A DNA stretch of 64,000 nt from Vulcanimicrobiota bacterium (GTDB taxonomy: Bacteria; Vulcanimicrobiota; Vulcanimicrobiia; Vulcanimicrobiales; Vulcanimicrobiaceae): assembly GCA_003140215.1 (NCBI GenBank), contig PLJL01000004.1:1209762-1273761 (forward strand). The letters run 5' to 3'. Shown here one piece after another: positions 1-9,640 of this stretch. A model generated the notes under the pieces. The model searched no databases. It had not been told where the DNA came from and saw nothing but the letters and a program-made list of their open reading frames with translations. Positions within the stretch are counted from its first letter, which is position 1; each line of letters opens with the position of its first letter. Made by a program: the position numbers and the translations under genes.

Positions 1-50
1 GGAATCGTCGGCGACGCGAGCGAGCGCACGACCTGCCTCAGGCCGCGCGC

Positions 51-63
51 TGCCAGCAATTTC
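51..63. repeat. 13-bp direct repeat, left copy
   Basis: TGCCAGCAATTTC occurs here and again at 604-616. The two copies flank the secreted-protein gene at 72-578. Bases 1-50 hold no gene I can support. Confidence 0.6.
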
Positions 64-71
64 TCAGGAAA

Positions 72-578
72 CTACAGCCAAGCCGGTTTCTTTCCCGACG
101 TGTTCCCGCAGTATTTCATGTGTTCGGCATGCGGCACGTACCAGGCGTGGATGTCGAAGTGCGGCACCTCGTAGCCCGGATGACCGTGCGCCTCGTACCA
201 GATGTCGACGTGGTCGATCGTGTGGCCCGGGAGCGGCTTGAGCTGGTCGTTCCAGTCGCCCTTCAACATCTCGGCGTTGGTCAGCATCAGCTCGGTGAAG
301 GTGGCTTTGCCCTCGTAGTAGCCGTAGAGCGGCCCGCGCGGGATGTTCTTCGGGTTGATGTAGTGATAGCCCATGGTCGGAATGCAGCCGAACCAGCTCT
401 TCGCGTCGGCGGGGATGGAGGGCGGGTGGGGACCGCCCAACGGGGTCATCAGCGCGTGCATCATCGCCGGCGTCATCCCGGGCGGCAGCGCCGGCTTGTC
501 GGCCGCGTTCCCGGCGAGCGGCGAGGCGGCGAGGCACATCGGCAAGGCCAGGCACATCGTCAATAGGCGAAGGTTCAT
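72..578 (-). CDS. Secreted His-rich protein, DUF5602/TTHB210-like
   Basis: A 168-residue protein with a classical signal peptide (hydrophobic residues 4-20, cleavage probably near ANA at 23-25). The mature part is rich in His, Tyr and Pro. It ends in a block with HTIDHVD, PHFDIHAW and HAEHMKYC, and such spaced His residues suggest a metal or cofactor site. The PHFDIH stretch resembles the DUF5602/TTHB210-like family of secreted proteins, but this is recalled similarity, not a search. GGAGC lies about 5 bases before the ATG. The gene stands alone upstream of a terminator and is flanked by a 13-bp direct repeat. Function is unknown. Confidence 0.75.
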   Translation of the reverse strand: MNLRLLTMCLALPMCLAASPLAGNAADKPALPPGMTPAMMHALMTPLGGPHPPSIPADAKSWFGCIPTMGYHYINPKNIPRGPLYGYYEGKATFTELMLTNAEMLKGDWNDQLKPLPGHTIDHVDIWYEAHGHPGYEVPHFDIHAWYVPHAEHMKYCGNTSGKKPAWL

Positions 579-603
579 ATCGCTCCTTACGCGGTCGGGG
601 TGT

Positions 604-616
604 TGCCAGCAATTTC
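604..616. repeat. 13-bp direct repeat, right copy
   Basis: Second perfect copy of TGCCAGCAATTTC (first at 51-63), just upstream of the promoter-proximal end of the 72-578 gene. Confidence 0.6.
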
Positions 617-629
617 CAAGGTACGCCGC

Positions 630-657
630 AAAACCCCCTCGCCGGGCGGCGAGGGGG
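630..657 (-). terminator. Intrinsic terminator of the EF-G-like gene
   Basis: A perfect 10-bp stem (CCCCCTCGCC at 634-643 with GGCGAGGGGG at 648-657) has a 4-base loop. Read on the minus strand it is followed by TTTT (AAAA at 630-633 on the plus strand). It lies 8 bases beyond the stop codon of the EF-G-like gene. Confidence 0.85.
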
Positions 658-664
658 CTGCGGT

Positions 665-2695
665 TCAGGCGTGCGCGACCGCGCGTTCCGGCGCGACCTC
701 GAAGCGCTCGTGGCGCGCGCTGTACGTCCCCAGCCCGGCGGTCGCGGTGCGCAACTCGGTCGCATACCGCGCCAGCTCCGCCTGCGGGACCAGCGCCGAG
801 ATGCGGTCCCAGCCTTGCTTCTCGGCGCCCTCGAAGCCCAGGATCTGACCGCGCTTGGCGGTGAGCTGCGAGACCGCGGCCGAGAGCGACACCGACGGCA
901 CCGTGGTCTCGACGCGCATCAGCGGCTCGAGCACGACCGTCCCCAGCTTGTGCAGCGCGTCGCGCACGCCCATCCCCGATGCGGTCTTGAACGCCGCCTC
1001 ACTGGAGTCCACGTCGTGGAACGCGCCGTCGAAGAGCGTCACGTGCAGGTCGGTGACCGGGAAACCGTGGGGCCCGCCGGTGAGCAGCGCTTCGCGCACG
1101 CCTTTCTCGACCGCCGGGAAGAATTGCCGCGGCACGACGCCGCCGACGATCTTCTCGGCGAAGCTCACGCCGGAGCCGCGCTCGCGCACCTCGAAGCGCA
1201 GCTTCACGTCGGCGAACTGTCCGTGTCCGCCGGTCTGGTGCTTGTAGCGCGAGTGGATCTCGGTCCCGCTCTGGATCGTCTCGCGGTAGGCGATCGACGG
1301 CGCGTGGGTCTTGACGTCGACGTTGTACTTGCGAGCCAGCCGTTCGGTCGCCGTCGACACGTGGGTCTCGCCGCTGCCCAGCAACTGCAGCTCGTTGGTG
1401 AACTCGGCGCGCGCGACGCGCAACGCCGGATCCTCGTCGATCAAACGTCCTAGCGCCTGCGACAGCTTCGCTTCGTCGAGCCGCTGCGCCGGCGCGATCG
1501 CGACCGCGAACAGCGGCTCGGCGAGCGGGACGGTCGGCATGACGACCCCCGCATTGGGCGAGCTCAGCGTATCGCCGGTGCACACGCCGTCGAGCCGCGC
1601 CAGCGCGACGATCGCGCCGGGGCCGGCCGAGGTGACGGGCTCTTGGCGCTTGCCGAACAGCCGCGCGATCCCGGAGAGCCGCACCGTCGCGTTGTTGCGC
1701 GATGCGTCGACGAGCGGCGTCGACGGGGTCAGCGTCCCGGTGAACACCCGCACCACGGAGAGCTTTCCTTGTTGCGGGTGCACGATGGTCTTGCAGACCT
1801 GCGCCACGACGGGGCCGTCGGCGCGCGGGACGACCGGCCGGCCGGCGGCGTCTTGACGCGGTTCGGTCGCCGGCGAGGGGAACATGCGCGCCATCGCGTC
1901 GACGAGCGTCGAGACCCCGACGTTCTCTTGCGCGCTGCCGACCAGCACGGGGATGATCTGATCGTGCGCGCAGTCGTCGCACAGGTCGCGCTCGATCTCG
2001 TCTTGCGGCGGCTCTTTGCCGTCGAGCAGCTCTTCCATGAGCGTGTCGTCGAAGTCGGCCAGCGCTTCGAGCAGGATCGTCCGCTGCGTTTCGACCGCGT
2101 CGCGGATGGCGACCGGGATCTCGATCTCGCTGGCCTTGGCGTCGCCGTTGAGGTACGCCTTACGCGTCGCCAGGTCGACGTAGCCGCCGAAGCGGTCGCC
2201 GACGCCGACGGGCAGGTGCGTCGCCACGACGTGCGGGCCGTACGCGCCGCGTAGCGCCGCCAGCGTGGCGTCGAAGTTCGCGCCCGGCCGGTCGAGCTTG
2301 TTGACGAAAAAAAGATGCGGGGTCTTCCGCATCTCGAGGTGCTCCACGATCCCGGCCGTTTGGGCCACGCGATCGGCTTCGGCGTCGATTACGATCACCG
2401 CCGCGTCGACCGCCATGAGCACGGTCTTGGTCTCCTCGAAGAAGTCGATGAACCCCGGGGTGTCGACGAGGTTCAACTCCACCGGGCCGCACGCCGCGTG
2501 CGCGAAGCCGACGCAGACCGATTGCAGGTGGCCGATTGCTTCGGGCTCGCAGTCAGTGGTCGTCGTCCCGTCGCGCACCGTGCCTCGCCGCGGGATCGCG
2601 CCGCAGTGCGCGAGGAGCGCCTCGACCAGCGTCGTCTTGCCCGCATGGTGCGGTCCGACGATGGCGATATTCCTAAGGCGCGCGATGTCGTCCAC
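665..2695 (-). CDS. Elongation factor G-like translational GTPase
   Basis: A GTPase of the EF-G family, about 676 residues, so slightly shorter than canonical FusA. Near the N-terminus it shows the P-loop GPHHAGKT, then DTPGF (G3), NKLD (G4) and GSA (G5). The C-terminal half keeps the domain IV/V pattern, including YKHQTGGHGQFADV. The P-loop with two His and the overall length fit the paralogous 'EF-G-like' group rather than the main factor, so a ribosome-linked or stress role is likely but not shown. I chose the GTG at 2695 because AGGAGG (CCTCCT at 2703-2708) lies 7 bases upstream. A GTG 21 bases further out has no such site. Monocistronic with its own terminator. Confidence 0.9.
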   Translation of the reverse strand: MDDIARLRNIAIVGPHHAGKTTLVEALLAHCGAIPRRGTVRDGTTTTDCEPEAIGHLQSVCVGFAHAACGPVELNLVDTPGFIDFFEETKTVLMAVDAAVIVIDAEADRVAQTAGIVEHLEMRKTPHLFFVNKLDRPGANFDATLAALRGAYGPHVVATHLPVGVGDRFGGYVDLATRKAYLNGDAKASEIEIPVAIRDAVETQRTILLEALADFDDTLMEELLDGKEPPQDEIERDLCDDCAHDQIIPVLVGSAQENVGVSTLVDAMARMFPSPATEPRQDAAGRPVVPRADGPVVAQVCKTIVHPQQGKLSVVRVFTGTLTPSTPLVDASRNNATVRLSGIARLFGKRQEPVTSAGPGAIVALARLDGVCTGDTLSSPNAGVVMPTVPLAEPLFAVAIAPAQRLDEAKLSQALGRLIDEDPALRVARAEFTNELQLLGSGETHVSTATERLARKYNVDVKTHAPSIAYRETIQSGTEIHSRYKHQTGGHGQFADVKLRFEVRERGSGVSFAEKIVGGVVPRQFFPAVEKGVREALLTGGPHGFPVTDLHVTLFDGAFHDVDSSEAAFKTASGMGVRDALHKLGTVVLEPLMRVETTVPSVSLSAAVSQLTAKRGQILGFEGAEKQGWDRISALVPQAELARYATELRTATAGLGTYSARHERFEVAPERAVAHA

Positions 2696-2811
2696 CGGCT
2701 GTCCTCCTGCGATCACGGGAGAGGTCCGCGGGGCTTCACCCCCCAGGGAGCGGCTCCTTCCGAGGCGAGGTCGCGTATAGGTGAACGCCCCGAATCCGCA
2801 AACCCAGTGGT

Positions 2812-4320
2812 ATGCAGACCATGCCGCTCACCACGCTGGGGCACTTCGTCGGAGGGCGTGCCGTCGAGGGTGCGACGGGCCGTTTCGGCGAGGTTTTCGA
2901 TCCGGCCACGGGCGAGAAGGCGCGCCGCGTCGCGTTCGCCGGCGCGGCCGAGGTCGACGCGGCGGTACGCGCCGCCCGCGAAGCGTTCGGCGGCTGGTCC
3001 GAGACGCCGCCGCTGCGCCGTGCGACCGTGCTCTTCCGCTTCCGCGAGCTGCTGCTGCGCGACCTCGACCGCATCGCGGCCCTGATTACGGCCGAGCACG
3101 GTAAGACGCTGGCCGACGCGCGCGGCGAAGTGCAGCGGGGCCTCGAGGTCGTCGAGTTCGCCTGCGGGATACCGCACCTGCTCAAGGGCGACGTCACCGA
3201 GAACGTCGCACGCGACGTCGACAGCACCGCGGTCCGGCAGCCGCTGGGGGTGTGCGCGGGGATCACGCCGTTCAACTTCCCGGCCATGGTCCCGATGTGG
3301 ATGTTCCCGGTGGCGCTGGCGTGCGGCAACACCTTCGTGCTCAAGCCCAGCGAGAAGGACCCTTCGCCGGCGCTCGCTGTCGCGGAGCTGTTGCGCGAGG
3401 CGGGCCTGCCCGACGGCGTCTTCAACGTCGTCAACGGCGACCGCGAGGCGGTACAGGCGCTGCTCGAGCATCCCGGGATCGCCGCGATCAGCTTCGTCGG
3501 GTCGACGCCCGTCGCCGAGCACGTCTACCGGACCGGGACGCAGAACGGCAAGCGCGTTCAGGCCTTGGGCGGCGCGAAGAACCATCTCGTGGTGATGCCC
3601 GACGCCGATCTCGACCAGGCCGTCGACGCGCTCATGGGCGCGGCGTTCGGGTCGGCCGGGGAACGCTGCATGGCGATCTCGGTCGCGGTCGCGGTCGGCG
3701 ACGCGACGGCCGACGCGGTGGTCGAACGGTTGCGCGAACGCGTGCGCGAGCTGCGCGTCGGACCGGGCACCGCGGCGGGCGTCGAGATGGGTCCGCTGGT
3801 CACCGGCGAGCACTGCGCCAAGGTGCGCTCCTACGTCGATCTGGGCGTCACCGAAGGGGCCGACCTCGTCGTCGACGGCCGGACGGCGCGCGGCGACGGA
3901 TGGGGCGACGGCTTCTTTTTGGGCGGCTCGGTGTTCGACCGCGTCACGCCCGAGATGCGCATCTATCACGACGAGATCTTCGGGCCCGTGCTCGGCATCG
4001 TGCGCGTGCCCACGGTCGAAGACGCGCTGCGGCTGTGCAACGAGCATCCGTTCGGTAACGGCGTCGCGATCTTCACCCGTGACGGCGGCACCGCGCGCAC
4101 CTTCGCGCATCGCGTGCAGGTCGGCATGGTCGGAATCAACGTGCCGATCCCGGTGCCGATGGCGTTCCATTCATTCGGCGGCTGGAAACGCTCGCTCTTC
4201 GGCGACCACGCGATCCACGGCGCCGAAGGCGTGCGCTTCTACACGCACCTCAAGACGATCACCGCCCGCTGGCCCGAAACCCGCAGCGGCCCCGAGTTCA
4301 CGTTCCCCACGACGACGTAG
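2812..4320 (+). CDS. mmsA: Methylmalonate-semialdehyde dehydrogenase (CoA-acylating)
   Basis: An aldehyde dehydrogenase of 502 residues, the usual MmsA length. It oxidises (methyl)malonate semialdehyde to propionyl- or acetyl-CoA with NAD and CoA in valine and inositol breakdown. The substrate/cofactor motif TPFNFP is at about 152-157 and [11 protein letters not shown] at about 177-187. The catalytic Cys286 lies in GSAGERCMA, where MmsA has GxAGxRCM rather than the general ALDH motif. The ATG at 2812 is followed by another at 2821 and either may be used. It is divergent from the EF-G-like gene. The branched-chain transporter and oxoacid dehydrogenase operon 5 kb downstream would feed valine carbon into this step. 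Confidence 0.92.
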   Translation: MQTMPLTTLGHFVGGRAVEGATGRFGEVFDPATGEKARRVAFAGAAEVDAAVRAAREAFGGWSETPPLRRATVLFRFRELLLRDLDRIAALITAEHGKTLADARGEVQRGLEVVEFACGIPHLLKGDVTENVARDVDSTAVRQPLGVCAGITPFNFPAMVPMWMFPVALACGNTFVLKPSEKDPSPALAVAELLREAGLPDGVFNVVNGDREAVQALLEHPGIAAISFVGSTPVAEHVYRTGTQNGKRVQALGGAKNHLVVMPDADLDQAVDALMGAAFGSAGERCMAISVAVAVGDATADAVVERLRERVRELRVGPGTAAGVEMGPLVTGEHCAKVRSYVDLGVTEGADLVVDGRTARGDGWGDGFFLGGSVFDRVTPEMRIYHDEIFGPVLGIVRVPTVEDALRLCNEHPFGNGVAIFTRDGGTARTFAHRVQVGMVGINVPIPVPMAFHSFGGWKRSLFGDHAIHGAEGVRFYTHLKTITARWPETRSGPEFTFPTTT

Positions 4321-4340
4321 CCACGCGGCGGAATTCAAAG

Positions 4341-4367
4341 AGGAGAAGGCGGACGATGCCTTCTCCT
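4341..4367 (+). terminator. Hairpin downstream of mmsA
   Basis: A perfect 10-bp inverted repeat (AGGAGAAGGC with GCCTTCTCCT) and 7-base loop, 21 bases after the mmsA stop. No long T-run follows, so it may be a weak terminator or a 3' stabiliser. I see nothing else in the 229-base gap to 4549. Confidence 0.5.
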
Positions 4368-4548
4368 TGACGCTCGCCGGCGCCGACGAGGGAACGCGCG
4401 GACCGGAGGCCAACTGCGCCGTCGGCGGATGCAAGCCGCCTCCGGGCCCGCGGGAAGGGTTGAACCCACTTGCCGGTAGCCGAGCACGTCACGAACCTTC
4501 GTGCATGCCGAGATTGCGGGTCGCGGCTCTTCTGCATGTGAGGTTCCC

Positions 4549-6102
4549 ATGAAACGGTTGCCGGCGCGGCCCAGCGTCGCCCATCTCAAGGCGCAGGCGA
4601 AGGATCTGCTGCGCGACTATCGCGCGGGCGACCGCGCCGCGTTCGAGCGCTTGCGCGAGGCGCTGCCGGTTGCTCGCGGTCGCGACGACGCCGAATTGGC
4701 GGATCTCGCGCTGCGCCTGCACGACATGCAGTCGTGCGTCGGACGTGAATACGGGTTTCCATCCTGGTCCGAGCTGCGGACCTGCGTCGAATGGCAACGC
4801 GTTCGCGCCGAAGACGGCGCGCTGAGCCGCTGGTTCGACCTGGTCTACGGCGCCGGGTTCGACCCGCCGCGTCCGGCGGCGGCCGAACGTGTTTACGACG
4901 AGCTGGGTGCTGAACGGCGCGCCGACCCCTTCGTCGCGTGTGCGGCCGGTGACGAGGCGATCGTGCGGCAGACGCTCGAACGCGACCCGGGCTGGGTGAA
5001 CCGCGCCGGCAGCCTGCTGGAGATGACGCCGCTGGTGGCGGTAACGTTCTCGACGCTCGTGCGGCTCCCGCGATTCGCCGACGGGTTGCGGCGTTGCGCG
5101 CGCATCCTGCTCGACGCCGGCGCGGATCGCGACGCGACCTGGGCTCCGGCGGCGTTCCCAGGTGCCGCGTTCGGGGCATTGTACGGAGCGGCTGGGCACG
5201 CGCACGATCCTGCGCTGACGCGGATGCTGCTCGAGGCCGGGGCCGATCCCAACGACGGCGAGTCGCTCTACCACTCGCTCGACGGTCCGGATCTGGAATG
5301 CACCCGACTGCTGCTCGAAGCCGGCGCAATCGTGAGCGGCGGGAATGCGCTCTTCCACGTGCTCGACCGCGAGAATCTCCCCGGCCTGGAACTGCTCCTC
5401 GCGCACGGCGGCGACCCCAACGAGTTCAGTGACAGCCTGGGCCGTCCGCTGCATCACGCGATCCGGCGCGGGCGTTCGCTCGCGCATATCGACGCGTTGC
5501 TGGCGGCCGGAGCCGATCCGACCGCGCCGGCGTCGAGCGGCGTCTCCGCAGAGCTGCTGGCATTTCGGTTCGGCCGCACCGACATCGTGGCGCGGTTCGG
5601 GAGCGACGAGCCGCCGGCGGCGCACGATCGCTTTCTCGGCGCCTGCGCGCGCGCCGATCGCGACGCGGCCGCCGCGCTACTCGCAACGCAGCCGGCGTTG
5701 CTGAGCGAGCTTTCGGAGGAGCAGTTGCGGCTACTGCCGGTGCTGGCCGAGAGCGGGCGGCGCGACGCGGTCGAGCTGATGGTGGCGTTGGGATGGCCGA
5801 TCGACGTGCGCGGCGGCGACTGGAGCGCGAGCGCGCTCAACCTCGCGGTATTTCGCGGCGACGCGCAGCTCACGGAGTTCTTGCTCGAACACGGCGCACG
5901 CTGGACCGAAGAACACGGCTATGAGGACAACGTCATGGGAACGTTGAGCTTCGTTTCGGGCGCGCAGACGGAATCGGACGGCGACTGGCTGGGTTGTGCA
6001 CGCGCCCTCGTCGCGCACGGGATGCCGCGCCCGCCGGCGCGATACAGCTTCGCCGAAGACGTCGAGGCCTATTTCGCCGGGCTCCCCGCGAACTCGGGAT
6101 GA
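4549..6102 (+). CDS. Ankyrin-repeat protein
   Basis: 517 residues. The first 80 or so form the helical module often found ahead of bacterial ankyrin arrays (AHLKAQAKDLLRDYRAGD, then REYGFPSWSELR). Repeats follow, with typical LLxAGAD turns such as ILLDAGADRDA, MLLEAGADPND, LLLEAGAIV, LLLAHGGDPNE, LLAAGADPTAP and FLLEHGARW. There is no signal peptide, so it is probably a cytoplasmic protein-binding scaffold; the partner is unknown. The ATG at 4549 has GTGAGG 5 bases upstream. An in-frame ATG at 4501 lies outside the conserved module. The dehydratase gene begins 4 bases after the stop, so they are probably co-transcribed. Confidence 0.85.
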   Translation: MKRLPARPSVAHLKAQAKDLLRDYRAGDRAAFERLREALPVARGRDDAELADLALRLHDMQSCVGREYGFPSWSELRTCVEWQRVRAEDGALSRWFDLVYGAGFDPPRPAAAERVYDELGAERRADPFVACAAGDEAIVRQTLERDPGWVNRAGSLLEMTPLVAVTFSTLVRLPRFADGLRRCARILLDAGADRDATWAPAAFPGAAFGALYGAAGHAHDPALTRMLLEAGADPNDGESLYHSLDGPDLECTRLLLEAGAIVSGGNALFHVLDRENLPGLELLLAHGGDPNEFSDSLGRPLHHAIRRGRSLAHIDALLAAGADPTAPASSGVSAELLAFRFGRTDIVARFGSDEPPAAHDRFLGACARADRDAAAALLATQPALLSELSEEQLRLLPVLAESGRRDAVELMVALGWPIDVRGGDWSASALNLAVFRGDAQLTEFLLEHGARWTEEHGYEDNVMGTLSFVSGAQTESDGDWLGCARALVAHGMPRPPARYSFAEDVEAYFAGLPANSG

Positions 6103-6105
6103 CCA

Positions 6106-7878
6106 TTGGCGATCGCCGCGAACGCCGCCACGGTGGATTGCGAAGGACCGTTGCGTTCCAAGAAACGTCCTGACGAGCTCCGCAGCCATCGTTGGCTGGG
6201 CGTCTCGAACCTGCGCTCGTTCGGGCATCGTTCGCGGCTGCTGCAGATCGGTTACGATCGCGAGGATTTCGCCGGCAAGCCGGTCGTCGGGATCATCAAT
6301 ACGTGGTCAGACATCAACCCGTGTCACGCCCACTTGCGCACGCGTGCCGACGAGGTGAAGCGCGGCGTCTGGCAGGCGGGCGGGTTTCCGCTCGAGCTCC
6401 CGGCCATGAGCCTGTCGGAAAACTTCATGAAGCCGACGACGATGCTCTATCGTAATCTGCTCGCGATGGAGACCGAAGAGCTGATTCGGAGTCAGCCGAT
6501 CGACGGCGTCGTGTTGCTGGGCGGCTGCGACAAGACCATCCCCGGCCTGCTCATGGGCGCGATCTCGGCCGGCGTACCGGCGATCGTCATGCCGGCCGGG
6601 CCGATGCTGCGCGGGAACTGGCGGGGCGGGGTGCTCGGCTCCGGATCGGACACCTGGAAGTATTGGGACGAGTTGCGGGCAGGCCGCATCACCGACGACG
6701 ACTGGCACGAGATCGAGGGCGGGATCGCACGATCCTTCGGCACGTGCATGACGATGGGAACGGCGGCGACGATGATGTCCGTCGCCGAGGCGCTGGGGTT
6801 CACGCTGCCCGGCGCGTCGTCGATTCCGGCGGCGGATTCGGCGCACGCGCGCGCGGCCGGCGAGTCGGGGCGGCGCATCGTCGAGATGATCTGGGACGAC
6901 CTCACCCCGGACCGCATTCTCGATGCGGCGGCGGTCGACAACGCGATCACCGTGCAGCAGGCCCTGGGCGGATCGACGAACGCGATCATTCACGTGCTCG
7001 CGATCGCGCGCCGGGCGGGGATCCCGTTGCAGCTCGAGCGCTTCGACGAGATCGCACGACGCGTTCCGCTCATCGCCGACGTTCGGCCGTCGGGGCGCTT
7101 CTTGATGGAAGATTTTTACTACGCCGGCGGCTTGCGCGCGTTCCTCAACCGCCTCGCGCCGTTCCTCGACCTCGCTTGCATCACGGTGACCGGGCGCACG
7201 CTGGGCGAGAACATCGCCGGCGCGCAAGTCTGGAACGACGAGCTGATTCGACCCCTGGACAACCCCGTGTTCTCCGAAGGCGGGACCGTCGTGCTGCGCG
7301 GTAACATCGCTCCCGACGGTGCGGTGATGAAGTCGTCGGCGGCCGATCCACGCCTGTTGCGCCATCGCGGTCCGGCGCTGGTCTTCGAGAGCTACGACGA
7401 GATGGCGGCCGCGGTGGAGCGCGAGGATCTCGAGGTGACCGCCGATCACGTGCTGGTCCTCAAGAATGCGGGGCCGCAGGGCGGTCCGGGGATGCCTGAA
7501 TGGGGGATGCTGCCGATCCCGTTGCGGCTGGTGCGCGCGGGCGTGCGCGACATGGTGCGCATCTCCGATGCGCGGATGAGCGGCACGTCGTACGGCGCCT
7601 GCATCCTGCACGTCGCACCGGAAGCGTATGTCGGCGGCCCGTTCGCGTGCGTTCAGACCGGTGATACGATCGAAGTGGACGTCGAATTGCGCCGGCTTCA
7701 CCTCGATATCGACGAACGCGAGCTCGCCCGGCGTCGTGCCGCGTGGGTTGCGCCCGCTCGGCCGGCGGTCAGCGGCTACGGCGCGATCTTCGCCGCGCAC
7801 GTGAGCCAGGCCGACTCGGGCTGCGATTTCGACGTTTCCGAGATCCCAAAAACAATTGCCGAGCCCGAGATTCACTGA
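6106..7878 (+). CDS. IlvD/Edd family sugar-acid dehydratase
   Basis: About 590 residues of the Fe-S dehydratase family that removes water from sugar acids or dihydroxy acids to give 2-keto-3-deoxy products. Three cluster-ligand cysteines are visible: NPCHAH (C73), GGCDKT (C141) and GTCMTMGTA (C214). The substrate signatures MPEWGMLPIP and RISDARMSGTSYGACVLH-type block near 500-530 are intact. Motifs such as RSFGHRSR, INTWSDINPCHAH and LGSGSDTWKYWDELRAG are those I associate with L-arabinonate/pentonate dehydratases rather than true IlvD. The start is uncertain: TTG at 6106 is the longest, GTG 6133 and TTG 6151 are alternatives, and none has a strong ribosome-binding site. It overlaps the convergent MFS gene by 7 bases. 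Confidence 0.88.
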   Translation: MAIAANAATVDCEGPLRSKKRPDELRSHRWLGVSNLRSFGHRSRLLQIGYDREDFAGKPVVGIINTWSDINPCHAHLRTRADEVKRGVWQAGGFPLELPAMSLSENFMKPTTMLYRNLLAMETEELIRSQPIDGVVLLGGCDKTIPGLLMGAISAGVPAIVMPAGPMLRGNWRGGVLGSGSDTWKYWDELRAGRITDDDWHEIEGGIARSFGTCMTMGTAATMMSVAEALGFTLPGASSIPAADSAHARAAGESGRRIVEMIWDDLTPDRILDAAAVDNAITVQQALGGSTNAIIHVLAIARRAGIPLQLERFDEIARRVPLIADVRPSGRFLMEDFYYAGGLRAFLNRLAPFLDLACITVTGRTLGENIAGAQVWNDELIRPLDNPVFSEGGTVVLRGNIAPDGAVMKSSAADPRLLRHRGPALVFESYDEMAAAVEREDLEVTADHVLVLKNAGPQGGPGMPEWGMLPIPLRLVRAGVRDMVRISDARMSGTSYGACILHVAPEAYVGGPFACVQTGDTIEVDVELRRLHLDIDERELARRRAAWVAPARPAVSGYGAIFAAHVSQADSGCDFDVSEIPKTIAEPEIH

Positions 7879-9062
7879 GCCGTTACGCGCGCTCGGCGGT
7901 GCTCGACGACGAGGTACGCGGCGGCGGCGAGCAGCGGCGTAAAGGCGACCAGGCGCAGCGCGTCGTCGGGGCCTTGGCGGGTTACCACCACGCCGACGAA
8001 GGCGACGCCGAGCGAGCCCAGCCCGAACGCGACGCCGTTCATCAGTCCGAGCGCGGTGCCGAGGTTGCGCGGCAACAGCGCCTGCGCCATGGCGACGCCG
8101 GGCGCGTTCTGAATCGACAGTAAGGCGCTGCCGAGCAGCAACATCGCGACCGCGAGCGGGCCCTGGAACGCCAGCGCGAGGACCAACGGCGGGACCGACA
8201 GCACCAACCCGGCGATCGCGACGCGCGCGTGTCCGAACCGGTCGGCGCTCGCGCCGCCGGCGTACAGCCCCACCGCCGCCGCGACCAAGAACGCCGTCAC
8301 GACGGCACCGACCGCGGTGAGCGGCAAGCCCCGCGCGGTGAGCAGGTTGGGCAGATAGAATGCGAACGACGCACCCGCGAGGTAGCGGAACCCGGTGCTC
8401 ACGACGAGCAACGCGACGGCGACGCGGTCGATCGGCGGGTGCTGTGCGGCAGCATCGGGCGAGCGCCGCGGCGCGAGGGCGTCGGCGTCGCGGGCGAACG
8501 CGGGCAAGATCGTGGCGACGGCGAGCGCGGCGAGGACGCCCGGTACCGCCATGACGTACAGCCCCGCGTTTCCGGCGTGCGCGAGCAGCACCGCGGCGAC
8601 GAGCGGGCCCAGACCGTAGCCGACTTGGCCGCCGATCTGATAGATCGAGATCGCCGAGGCGCGCTTGGAACCGCCCAGCAGCGTCGAATACCGCCCGGCC
8701 TCGGGATGCATGACCGCCGAGCCGAAGCCACCGAGCAGCAGGAGCGGGAGCAGCAGTGCGATCGACGACGCGGCCGGCGTCGCCGACACCGCGATCGCGG
8801 TGAGCGCGACCGATGCCGGCAAGAACCACCACCGGCCGCGGCGGTCGCTGTACGCGCCGACGAGTGGCTGCGCGATCGAGCTCGTCAGGTACCAAACGAA
8901 CGCGAGCGCGCCTTGCCACCATACCGGCAGCCCCGCGCGCGCGACGTCGTAGAAGAGCACGAACGGCAGAATCCCCGAGTACAGGTCGCTCGCACCGTGG
9001 GCGAACGCCATCAACGAGACGCCGCGCAGATCCCAGGGTCGCGGCACGGAAGCGGTGGTCAC
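7872..9062 (-). CDS. MFS transporter, fosmidomycin-resistance (Fsr)-like
   Basis: About 396 residues with twelve hydrophobic segments and the loop 2-3 motif GAYSDRRGRWW typical of the major facilitator superfamily. The first helix region (SLMAFAHGASDLYSGILPFVLF) and MHPEAGRY resemble the Fsr subgroup of drug/efflux carriers. I start it at GTG 9062 because further upstream the frame is low-quality and runs into the divergent GNAT gene. Only 55 bases separate the two starts, so promoters are shared or face to face. Substrate is unknown. Confidence 0.85.
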   Translation of the reverse strand: MTTASVPRPWDLRGVSLMAFAHGASDLYSGILPFVLFYDVARAGLPVWWQGALAFVWYLTSSIAQPLVGAYSDRRGRWWFLPASVALTAIAVSATPAASSIALLLPLLLLGGFGSAVMHPEAGRYSTLLGGSKRASAISIYQIGGQVGYGLGPLVAAVLLAHAGNAGLYVMAVPGVLAALAVATILPAFARDADALAPRRSPDAAAQHPPIDRVAVALLVVSTGFRYLAGASFAFYLPNLLTARGLPLTAVGAVVTAFLVAAAVGLYAGGASADRFGHARVAIAGLVLSVPPLVLALAFQGPLAVAMLLLGSALLSIQNAPGVAMAQALLPRNLGTALGLMNGVAFGLGSLGVAFVGVVVTRQGPDDALRLVAFTPLLAAAAYLVVEHRRARVTAQ

Positions 9063-9117
9063 GGCAGCGGTGTTCGTCGTCCAAGGCCCGGGACGCTTTC
9101 GCGCGAATCGAGCGCCG

Positions 9118-9582
9118 ATGCAAGACGTGCTGCTGCGTCGCGCCGCGCGCGACGAGAACGACGCGGTCGCGGCGCTGTTTCGTCTGAGCAAGGAGACGGC
9201 ACTCTCGATCCTCCCGGAACTGCACACACCCGAAGAAGATCGTGCGTTTTTCCGCGATCGCGTGTTCGCGGAGTGTGAGGTGTGGGTTGCGTCGCGGCTC
9301 GGCTCGTTGGCCGGATTCTGCGCCTTTCGCGCGGGCTGGGTCGACCATCTCTACGTCGCACCGGAGCAGCAACGCCGCGGCATCGGCTCGGCGTTGCTCG
9401 ACACAGCCAAGGGCGGACACCAGGAGCTGCGCCTCTGGACCTTCCAGCGTAATGCGAGCGCTCGACGCTTCTACGAGGCGCAAGGCTTCGTCGTCGAGCG
9501 CCTGACCGGCGGCGAAAACGAGGAGCGCGAACCCGACATTCTGTACCGTTGGCGCCGAGACGGCGCGCGGACAGGGGATTGA
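9118..9582 (+). CDS. GNAT family N-acetyltransferase
   Basis: 154 residues with the GNAT core: beta4 VDHLYVAPEQQRRGIGSALLD gives the acetyl-CoA pyrophosphate loop (Q/RxxGxG/A as QQRRGIGS). ASARRFYEAQGFVV is the terminal helix-strand typical of RimI-like enzymes. The start ATG at 9118 directly precedes QDVLLRRA, where the domain begins. The acceptor cannot be told from sequence. It is divergent from the MFS gene and ends 58 bases before the transporter operon. Confidence 0.88.
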   Translation: MQDVLLRRAARDENDAVAALFRLSKETALSILPELHTPEEDRAFFRDRVFAECEVWVASRLGSLAGFCAFRAGWVDHLYVAPEQQRRGIGSALLDTAKGGHQELRLWTFQRNASARRFYEAQGFVVERLTGGENEEREPDILYRWRRDGARTGD

Positions 9583-9640
9583 GCCCTCAACCGGGGAGAA
9601 AACCGCCCGGCGGCGTTCCCCTTCGAGCTCTCGTGAAAGG

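Noticed and set aside
6307-9483. Minus-strand open frame of 1058 codons
   Set aside because: It runs antisense to the dehydratase and across the MFS and GNAT genes. Composition is Arg/Ala-rich with no domain, a usual artefact at this GC content.
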